DNA of 9,862 nucleotides from an uncultured Slackia sp. (GTDB lineage Bacteria; Actinomycetota; Coriobacteriia; Coriobacteriales; Eggerthellaceae). The notes beneath the pieces are model-generated. The model was given only the letters and a program-made list of their open reading frames with translations. It was not told the origin of the DNA and ran no database searches. The stretch covers positions 1-9,862 of the forward strand of contig CALBLG010000018.1 of NCBI GenBank assembly GCA_937895975.1, written 5' to 3'. How positions within the stretch are numbered: the stretch's first letter is position 1; each line of letters opens with the position of its first letter. Below, piece after piece: positions 1 to 4,542 of this stretch. The translations under genes and the position numbers were made by a program.

Positions 1-3
1 TAG

Positions 4-927
4 CTGGTTCGCGATGCCGCCGCCGCTGCGGAAAAGGGCCAGCTCGACGAGGGGTTTCTGGTTGACCTGGCTTCGCGCGCTGCCAGATCGTGGGGAGGCG
101 TCTCGCCGAAGGCGACGCTGGCGCTTTCGGGCGAGTGGCAGTGTGTGTTCGATGACGCCCTGGTCGGCGGTGCGTGGCGCAGGCTGGAAGAGGCGGGCTA
201 TCGAGTGTCGCGCATGCCGCTTTCCGAATACCTGCTGTTCGCGTGGCGCGATGCCGCTCAGGAAGATTCCCGCGAGCGCACCAGCACGCCGTTTTTCATG
301 GACAACGTGTCCGAGGCCGCGGTACTCGCCATGCCTAATGCCGAATGCTGCTCTCATGACCAAGGTAGGCAGGGCGCCCGCGCGCATGGCGATGGGGAGG
401 CATGCGGTGGCTGCGGCGTCGAGGGCCGGGCGGCGGGTTGCGGCGCGTGCGGCGATGTTTCGGCGACGCTGGCCGCGGCGCAGGCGGCAGCTGCCGACGG
501 GATAGATGCCGCGTCGGACGCGACGGCCTTGCCTCCTTTGGCTGCGGCCGCCGACGAGCCGACGTTCGAAGAGAAGGCTGCGGTGCTCGACGACTTCGCT
601 GGGCTTATGGCGCGCGTGTCGGCGGCGCTCGGCGATGCGACGTCGTTCAGCGACCCGCGTGCGCTGGGGGCTGCGGCCGATAGCGATCTGCTGGGCTCAT
701 ACATAGGCGCGAACGGGCGCTATCGAGCGGCGAAATCCCAGGCGACTTCACGCTCGGCCAATGGCGTCATCGTTGCGGCGTCGATGTACGAGAATACCGA
801 TATCGTGCTGAAGCTCGGCCAGAAGGCTGGCGATTTCGACGCGCCCGTGTTGCGCTTGAACTTTGACGGCACCTTGGACGCCAGCGTAGACGAGAAGTTG
901 CGCAGCTTCCTCTATTACCTGCAGTAG
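4..927 (+). CDS. 2-hydroxyacyl-CoA dehydratase / CoA-activase family protein, C-terminal part (5'-truncated or pseudogene)
   Basis: The reading frame is open from base 4 to the TAG at 925-927. Its last ~75 residues resemble the end of HgdB-type 2-hydroxyacyl-CoA dehydratase subunits and the large activase-dehydratase fusions: GANGRYRAAKSQ, then GVIVAASMYENTDI, then PVLRLNFDGTLD and EKLRSFLYYL. An earlier block (PKATLALSGEW...FDD...RLEEAGY...MPLSEYLLFAWRD, about 106-260) fits the same family. Such proteins bind an Fe-S cluster and dehydrate 2-hydroxyacyl-CoAs after ATP-driven reduction by an activator; they belong to anaerobic amino-acid fermentation. Bases 1-3 are an in-frame TAG and no ATG, GTG or TTG occurs until GTG at 145, yet the family-like sequence begins upstream of 145. 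The gene is therefore either disrupted near the window edge or begins unusually; a minimal call would be 145-927. A Cys/Gly/Ala-rich stretch (about 298-590) separates the two conserved blocks. Family call is fairly sure, exact subtype is not. Confidence 0.72.
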   Translation: MVRDAAAAAEKGQLDEGFLVDLASRAARSWGGVSPKATLALSGEWQCVFDDALVGGAWRRLEEAGYRVSRMPLSEYLLFAWRDAAQEDSRERTSTPFFMDNVSEAAVLAMPNAECCSHDQGRQGARAHGDGEACGGCGVEGRAAGCGACGDVSATLAAAQAAAADGIDAASDATALPPLAAAADEPTFEEKAAVLDDFAGLMARVSAALGDATSFSDPRALGAAADSDLLGSYIGANGRYRAAKSQATSRSANGVIVAASMYENTDIVLKLGQKAGDFDAPVLRLNFDGTLDASVDEKLRSFLYYLQ

Positions 928-1013
928 GCCAGCGCCGTTTTGCCGGGTGGCACAGGACGGTCCTCCTCCGCCCCGCCCAAGGCGCCCCCCCGACGGCAAC
1001 GTCATGTGGGGCG

Positions 1014-1047
1014 CATGCGGGACGGGGATTGCCCCCTGCCCCGCATG
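1014..1047. repeat. GC-rich inverted repeat (hairpin) between convergent genes
   Basis: CATGCGGG at 1014-1021 pairs with CCCGCATG at 1040-1047, and GGGG at 1024-1027 can pair further with the C-run at 1033-1036 across a small bulge. No T-run follows on either strand, so it is not a classical intrinsic terminator. Its place between two converging genes still makes a role in transcription termination or transcript 3'-end protection plausible. Confidence 0.4.
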
Positions 1048-1083
1048 AGGGGGATGGCGTTTGTGAACGAAAATTTTGAAAAA

Positions 1084-1129
1084 ATATCCGAGATTTCAAG
1101 TTTTGTCCTCTTGAATCTTCCCGAGATAT
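1084..1129. repeat. Imperfect inverted repeat in AT-rich island
   Basis: GATTTCAAG (1092-1100) and CTTGAATC (1110-1117) form a stem with one bulged T around a 9-base loop. The flanks ATATCCG on the left and CCCGAGATAT on the right extend the complementarity imperfectly. The same bases also read as an approximate direct repeat (CCGAGATTTCA and CCGAGATATCA). Function is unknown. Confidence 0.35.
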
Positions 1130-1266
1130 CATTTTGGACTGATTTATCTGCACAAAACCGCAAAATAAGCCAGTTTAGGCAAGATATTCGTCAAATTCGA
1201 GCGACGCGATAGGACATAACTTGCGATTTCGGATATGAAACCGAGGAAGCGGTTCACGCGTATGAA

Positions 1267-1290
1267 AAGACGGCCTCTTTTCTGCGTCTT
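1267..1290 (-). terminator. Possible weak terminator of the DUF1177 gene
   Basis: On the minus strand AAGACG and CGTCTT form a 6-bp stem around a 12-base loop, with T residues from the stem end onward (CGTCTTTTC). It starts 8 bp after the DUF1177 stop codon. The stem is short and mostly weak, so this is tentative. Confidence 0.3.
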
Positions 1291-1297
1291 GCTCCTT

Positions 1298-2257
1298 TTA
1301 CGCGATGGGATTTTCTGCCGGCAGATTCCCCATGGTTTGCAGTTGCGCCATGCTGCCGTAACGCTTTACGAACAGGTCGTATTCGGCCTGTTCGTAGAAG
1401 CTCAGCTGGCCGGCCGTGAACGCCTTCGCCGCTTCTATCATGAACGTGCCCGCCTCGTCGAGGTCGGGTAGGCGCGTGGCCCCGGTCGCGCAGCCCGGCA
1501 CGGCGGTTTGCGTGGTGATGGCCACGCCCACGACCGGCGCGTCGGTGCAGGTGCACGGCTGCATAATGGAGTTCAGATGATACAGGCCGTTGCCGTAGGG
1601 GGTGATGTCCAGCGTGGATATGGCGAACACCTGCGGGCTGCGCCCCGTGGCGATTTCGGCCAGGCCGAGCAGGTCTTCGCTCACGCGCATCACGACGCCT
1701 TGCTTCACTGTGGGCGAGATGGCGAAACCGCGGTTGTTGGCGATGCGGTTGCCCTTGGTGGTGTCCACCACCAGAATGGCGTCGAGCTCGGGCGTCACCT
1801 CTTCGGCGTTGATGGCCGCAGTTGACGTGGGCGAGCCCATGAATGGCACGGGCTTATGGGGGCTCGTGGGCGCGTGCGGGCACACGTGCGTGCTCACGAA
1901 TACGTCGCCGGGAAGCACGTCGCCGCGCTTGTGCATGTCGAGCAGTTTCGCGGCACATGCCAGCGCGGTAAGCGCGCCGTCGCCGTCGGACACGAACCCG
2001 ATGCGCTCTGGCCGCGCGCCAAGCCCGCCCAGACGGCCCAACAGGCCGATGGTGGGCGCGTCGCCGCCGACGGTTTTGCCGCGCGATCCGGGGATGCGTA
2101 CGCGCACCATGTCGGTAGTGCCTTTCGGGCCTTCTAGCGGGTAGGTTTCCACGGTGCATTCGGGGTCGATGGATTTCAGGTGGTCAGCGACGGCTTGGCC
2201 CGAGGCCTGGGGCGAGTCGAGCAATTCGTACAGGTCGATGAGATGTTTGAACAGCAT
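1298..2257 (-). CDS. DUF1177 family protein
   Basis: A 319-residue protein with the full set of blocks I associate with DUF1177 (Pfam PF06675): GTTDMVRVRIPG near residues 46-57, GRLGGLGARPERIGFVSDGDG (split here as GRLGGLGARP at 74-83 and IGFVSDGDG at 86-94), THVCPHAPTSPHKPVPFMGS at 123-142, VVDTTKGNRIANNRGFAISP at 163-182, and DITPYGNGLYHLNS at 217-230. The function of the family is not established. The conserved His, Asp and Cys positions in THVCPHAP and SDGDG recall the metal sites of M20/M28-type hydrolases, but that is inference. No signal peptide or membrane segment is seen, so it is probably cytoplasmic. The ATG at 2257 is supported by GAAAGGA six bases upstream. It is transcribed alone, divergently from the nitrilase gene. 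Length fits a complete family member and no defect is visible. Confidence 0.9.
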   Translation of the reverse strand: MLFKHLIDLYELLDSPQASGQAVADHLKSIDPECTVETYPLEGPKGTTDMVRVRIPGSRGKTVGGDAPTIGLLGRLGGLGARPERIGFVSDGDGALTALACAAKLLDMHKRGDVLPGDVFVSTHVCPHAPTSPHKPVPFMGSPTSTAAINAEEVTPELDAILVVDTTKGNRIANNRGFAISPTVKQGVVMRVSEDLLGLAEIATGRSPQVFAISTLDITPYGNGLYHLNSIMQPCTCTDAPVVGVAITTQTAVPGCATGATRLPDLDEAGTFMIEAAKAFTAGQLSFYEQAEYDLFVKRYGSMAQLQTMGNLPAENPIA

Positions 2258-2286
2258 GGCGTTCCTTTCGGTTGTGCACTAGCGCC

Positions 2287-2292
2287 ATTGTA
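2287..2292 (-). promoter_or_regulatory. Candidate -10 box for the DUF1177 gene
   Basis: The minus strand reads TACAAT, one mismatch from the TATAAT consensus. It predicts a start of transcription near 2280 and a leader of about 22 bases before the ATG. No good -35 sits at the right distance; that position falls inside the 2302-2330 palindrome, which suggests a protein-dependent promoter. Confidence 0.45.
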
Positions 2293-2301
2293 GGCTCGAA
2301 A

Positions 2302-2330
2302 CGTGTCAAATGCTCTGAGCATTTGACACG
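2302..2330. promoter_or_regulatory. Perfect 29-bp palindrome, likely operator
   Basis: CGTGTCAAATGCTC at 2302-2315 is exactly repeated in inverse at 2317-2330 around a single central T (2316). A perfect dyad of this size with a one-base centre is typical of a homodimeric regulator site rather than a transcript hairpin, which would need a loop. Both halves contain TTGACA reading outward on opposite strands, resembling divergent -35 boxes, though no matching -10 lies 16-18 bp away. The centre is about 36 bp upstream of the inferred start of the DUF1177 transcript. The regulator is not identifiable from this window. Confidence 0.6.
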
Positions 2331-2550
2331 CCTGCCAACAAACATGTTGCTTGCGCCGCGGGACGCCTTGCCGCATAGTGGAACAATCGCAAGCGCGAGA
2401 GCGTTTGAGGTCGGACGATAGGGATGCTCGATTCGAAACGGCATTCGATCGCGGCTGGCCGGGGCGCGGTCGGTGGGACGGGAACGGTCCCTCGTCTCGC
2501 CTGGCGCGGCGCTATGTGCCGCACCGTTTTCCGTATGGCGAACAAGTAGT

Positions 2551-2584
2551 AAGCGAGGCGGTTGCTTTCGGGTGCCTCGGCTTT
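2551..2584 (+). repeat. Stem-loop in the nitrilase leader
   Basis: AAGCGAGGC (2551-2559) pairs with GCCTCGGCTT (2575-2584) with one bulged base, leaving a loop of about 15 bases. It ends about 7 bases before the ribosome site at 2591-2595, so it could affect translation of the nitrilase gene. No known riboswitch class is recognised. Confidence 0.35.
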
Positions 2585-2604
2585 CGAGAAAGGGGAATGA
2601 GAGA

Positions 2605-3420
2605 ATGGCGAAGATGAAGCTGGCGCTGGTGCAATTCCAGAGCGTGCTGGGCGATGTCGAGGCCAGTCTGGCACGCGCGCTGCCTATGATCGATGAGGCT
2701 GCGACGGCCGGCGCGAATATGGTGGTGTTCCCTGAGTTGTTTACCACGGGCTATCACCTCGATACGGTGGGCCCGCGTATGACGGAGCTCGCCGAGCCAA
2801 TCGATGGTCCCACGGTGCGCGCGCTGCAGGAATCGGCGCGCAAAAACCACGTGTACGTCGTGGCCCCCATCGCGCTTCTGCATGGGCTTTCCGGCGTGCC
2901 GTACAACAGCGCGGTGTTTATCAACGCCGACGGCACGGTGCAGGGCAGCTTCGACAAGGTGCATCTGTGGGCGCTCGAGCGATTTTATTTCCGCGCGGGG
3001 CGCGAGTTCCCCGTGTTCGAGACGGAATTCGGAAAAGTGGGCATCATGATTTGCTACGACATGGGCTTTCCCGAGGCGGCGCGCACGCTGGCGCTGAAGG
3101 GCGCCGAGCTCATCGTGTGCCCGAGCGCGTGGTGCGTTGAGGATGCGGACGTGTGGGAGATCAACGCGCCGGCGCGCGCGTTGGAGAATACGGTGTTTTT
3201 GGGAGCGGTGAACCGCATCGGCCACGAGGGCGGCGACTTGTACATGCACGGCGCGTCCATGGTGTGCGGGCCGCGCGGCGGCAAAATCGCGCAGCTCGGC
3301 GAGGAAGAGGGCATCCTGTACGCCGACATCGATTTCGATGAGGTTCGCAAAAACCGCGTGACCAGCCCGTATCTGCGCGACCGCCGCGCCGACGCGTATG
3401 GCGAAGTGGTGCGCGGCTGA
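2605..3420 (+). CDS. Carbon-nitrogen hydrolase (nitrilase superfamily amidase)
   Basis: A 271-residue cytoplasmic enzyme of the nitrilase superfamily, which hydrolyses amide or carbamoyl C-N bonds through a Glu-Lys-Cys triad. All three are visible in their usual settings: E44 in VVFPELFTTGY, K118 in FDKVHLW and C150 in MICYDMGFPE; the extra conserved Glu (E125 in WALERFYF) is also present. Length matches single-domain amidases of the group (about 260-290). I cannot tell the substrate; relatives act on carbamoyl-polyamines, omega-amides or amino-acid amides. The start at ATG 2605 is chosen because AGGGG lies at 2591-2595, about nine bases upstream, and the protein then begins directly with the first strand (MKLALVQFQ). 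The open frame runs back to 2473 but that part is not family-like. It is followed at 315 bp by two cupin genes on the same strand, which may or may not share its transcript. Confidence 0.93.
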   Translation: MAKMKLALVQFQSVLGDVEASLARALPMIDEAATAGANMVVFPELFTTGYHLDTVGPRMTELAEPIDGPTVRALQESARKNHVYVVAPIALLHGLSGVPYNSAVFINADGTVQGSFDKVHLWALERFYFRAGREFPVFETEFGKVGIMICYDMGFPEAARTLALKGAELIVCPSAWCVEDADVWEINAPARALENTVFLGAVNRIGHEGGDLYMHGASMVCGPRGGKIAQLGEEEGILYADIDFDEVRKNRVTSPYLRDRRADAYGEVVRG

Positions 3421-3455
3421 TCTTTTCGGTTTTGCGTGCTGGGATGTCTCCGCTT

Positions 3456-3550
3456 TTTGTCTCAATCCCGATTTGGCGCGATGGCACTTTTTTTCGCGAA
3501 ATCTCTGCTGGAAAACGAGATCGTTCTGCCAAATCGGGATTTGGGACAAA
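3456..3550. repeat. 95-bp palindromic element with ~22-bp inverted arms
   Basis: The left arm (3456-3477, starting TTTGTCTCAATCCCG) and the right arm (3528-3550, ending GGGATTTGGGACAAA) are inverse copies differing by one inserted base and one substitution. The 50-bp centre holds two smaller dyads, TTTCGCGAAA (about 3493-3502) and ATCTC...GAGAT (3501-3521). This form fits a MITE/REP-like repeat or a long structured transcript end after the nitrilase gene. There is no transposase, and no second copy occurs in the window. Confidence 0.55.
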
Positions 3551-3683
3551 GGCAGGCGTCCTTTGCGCTCGTTTGTCTCGCTTTGGCATCGTTGGCTTAA
3601 CGGGTTGGCTTCAGGCGGCGCTTTGCTTGCTTTATGCGGGCGAGGCGGTACCATTTCTGTGGGTGGGGCACTTTCCTTTGAGG

Positions 3684-3711
3684 CAACTGTCCCAGTTGGG
3701 GCATATGCCCC
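3684..3711. promoter_or_regulatory. Two abutting palindromes, candidate operator of the cupin pair
   Basis: CAACTG-TCC-CAGTTG (3684-3698) is immediately followed by, and shares a G with, the perfect 14-bp palindrome GGGGCATATGCCCC (3698-3711). They lie 25-52 bp upstream of the cupin start codon. The second palindrome falls between a weak -35-like TTGGGG (3696-3701) and the -10-like TTTAAT (3718-3723), a usual place for repressor or MerR-type activator binding. Confidence 0.4.
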
Positions 3712-3717
3712 GAATCG

Positions 3718-3723
3718 TTTAAT
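3718..3723 (+). promoter_or_regulatory. Candidate -10 box for the cupin genes
   Basis: TTTAAT matches TATAAT at five of six positions. Transcription would begin near 3730, at or next to an in-frame GTG (3730), so the message would be leaderless or nearly so. If the transcript instead comes from further upstream, the GAGAGG at 3725-3730 serves the ATG at 3736. Confidence 0.3.
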
Positions 3724-3735
3724 AGAGAGGTGTCT

Positions 3736-4080
3736 ATGGGACTTCGTAATTTGCCGACCGACGAGGCGCGCTCGGTCGCGGGGCTTATCGAGAACCGCCC
3801 GGGCCAGGTGTCGAGCATGGGGCTTGCGACCGGCGGCTCGGTCGACTTCATGCTCATGGCGTTTTCGGCGGGCGAGAGCGTGAGCGAGGAAGAATACTTC
3901 GGCGACACGCTGTACCACGTGGTTGAGGGCGCGGCCGATGTGGTGTTGCCCGATCGGCGCGTGGCGGTTGCTGCCGGCGAGATATTCATGGTGCCTGCGC
4001 ACATTCCGCATGCCGTCGAGGGCCACGAAGGCATGGCGTTCAAGCTTTTGCAACTCACAATTCCCGAAGAGAGGAACTAG
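3736..4080 (+). CDS. Small single-domain cupin protein (non-canonical metal site)
   Basis: A 114-residue protein with one cupin beta-barrel. The first motif region (G46 to G65, GESVSEEEYFGDTLYHVVEG) has E52, Y54 and T58 where the classical His, His and Glu ligands stand; the second motif keeps the final His (H92 in VPAHIPHAV). With three of four ligands replaced it may not bind metal in the normal way, so a binding or sensory role is as likely as catalysis. ATG 3736 is preferred because GAGAGG (3725-3730) is well spaced; an in-frame GTG at 3730 would add two residues. The stop is two bases from the start of the next cupin, so the two are translated together and could form a heteromer. No signal peptide is seen. 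The cupin assignment is firm, the activity unknown. Confidence 0.85.
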   Translation: MGLRNLPTDEARSVAGLIENRPGQVSSMGLATGGSVDFMLMAFSAGESVSEEEYFGDTLYHVVEGAADVVLPDRRVAVAAGEIFMVPAHIPHAVEGHEGMAFKLLQLTIPEERN

Positions 4081-4082
4081 CG

Positions 4083-4421
4083 ATGGAACTTATCAAGAAC
4101 GTGAAGCATGGCGAGGAATTCAACCTGCGCAACCTGGTGAAGCTCGAGCCCGGTCGCGTGAACAGCCTTACCCTGTCGCAAACGCCTGGCTGCAAGATCA
4201 CCGTGTTCGCCATCGCCGCGGGCGAGGGCATGTCGAGCCACGCCGCTGCGGGCGATGCCATGGTGACGTGCTTGGAGGGCAAGGCCCAAATCGTGATCGG
4301 CGATATTTCGCATGAGGTGTCGCCCGGCCAGACCATCGTGGTTCCGGCGAACGCGCCGCATTCGGTGAAGGCACTCGAGCCATATAAGATGCTGCTCGTG
4401 GTGGTGAAGCCGCAGGCATAG
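4083..4421 (+). CDS. Small single-domain cupin protein
   Basis: A 112-residue cupin. Motif 1 is GEGMSSHAAAGDAMVTCLEG (47-66): H53 is kept, the second His position is A55 and the Glu position is A59, with D58 next to it. Motif 2 is GQTIVVPANAPHSVKAL (82-98) with H93. This H-AxxGDA-EG pattern is familiar from a common class of ~110-residue stand-alone cupins in anaerobes whose function is not established. ATG 4083 has GAGAGGAA (4070-4077) upstream and begins two bases after the previous stop codon, so translational coupling is likely. It resembles its neighbour in length and order of strands, consistent with a diverged duplication. A perfect hairpin follows 31 bp downstream. Confidence 0.88.
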   Translation: MELIKNVKHGEEFNLRNLVKLEPGRVNSLTLSQTPGCKITVFAIAAGEGMSSHAAAGDAMVTCLEGKAQIVIGDISHEVSPGQTIVVPANAPHSVKALEPYKMLLVVVKPQA

Positions 4422-4452
4422 TTCGGCGTTTCGCACGATTCGCTCGGTGGCG

Positions 4453-4504
4453 GGTCCTGCGTCATAAGGCGCACCGTTCCAGGTGCGCCTTATGACGCAG
4501 GACC
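4453..4504. terminator. Perfect 23-bp stem hairpin between convergent genes
   Basis: The arms 4453-4475 (GGTCCTGCGTCATAAGGCGC...) and 4482-4504 are exact inverse copies around the 6-base loop GTTCCA. It lies 31 bp past the cupin stop and 38 bp past the permease stop on the other strand, a natural place for a bidirectional terminator. Neither strand carries a clear U-tail (TTCGCTGTTTGTTG follows on plus), so it may act as a factor-assisted terminator or RNA 3'-end stabiliser. A stem this long and perfect is unusual for a plain terminator. Confidence 0.65.
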
Positions 4505-4542
4505 TTCGCTGTTTGTTGCCGCAAGCGCGCTTCGGCGCCTCT

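Larger units (their letters stand above)
928..1297. other. Gene-free interval with an AT-rich island
   Basis: This 370-bp gap separates the dehydratase-like gene (+) from the DUF1177 gene (-); both end here, so the gap is between convergent genes. The first ~130 bp are very GC-rich and include a C7 run and a hairpin (1014-1047). About 1065-1240 is markedly AT-rich and unlike the surrounding coding DNA, with imperfect inverted repeats at 1084-1129. A short frame (about 1060-1212) crosses the AT-rich part but has no convincing ribosome site or family resemblance, so no gene is called. The contrast in base composition could mean an inserted remnant. Confidence 0.55.
2258..2604. other. Divergent intergenic control region (DUF1177 / nitrilase)
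   Basis: A 347-bp gap between divergent genes. The DUF1177-proximal third holds a candidate -10 box and a perfect 29-bp palindrome. The nitrilase-proximal end holds a stem-loop just before the ribosome site. The middle, about 2350-2550, contains small GC hairpins (for example GGGAC...GTCCC at about 2475-2491) but no gene, tRNA or recognised riboswitch. Confidence 0.5.
3421..3735. other. Gene-free interval with palindromic elements
   Basis: This 315-bp gap between the nitrilase and the first cupin holds a 95-bp imperfect palindromic element (3456-3550), about 130 bp in which I see nothing distinctive, and a cluster of short palindromes with a candidate promoter directly before the cupin start. 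No gene with a plausible ribosome site is visible. Confidence 0.5.

Noticed and set aside
14..505. A plus-strand open frame near the left edge.
   Set aside because: Its translation is Arg/Pro-rich and unlike any family; the overlapping frame 1 shows recognisable dehydratase-type blocks.
940..1212. A 90-codon open frame in the AT-rich spacer.
   Set aside because: The first half is Pro/Arg-rich noise and the second half is only a translation of AT-rich repeats. No ribosome site supports any of its starts.
2302..2330. The palindrome as a transcription terminator.
   Set aside because: It lies between divergent promoters, has only one central base for a loop, and no T-run follows.
2440..2530. 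Possible T-box or riboswitch leader before the nitrilase (GGGAC...GTCCC and neighbours).
   Set aside because: The conserved T-box bulge sequence is absent on both strands and no other riboswitch core was recognised; only small GC hairpins are seen.
2512..4053. A 513-codon open frame on the minus strand.
   Set aside because: It runs antisense through the nitrilase gene, the intergenic gap and the first cupin. The product is Ala/His/Arg-rich with no family resemblance, while the sense genes have intact catalytic motifs.
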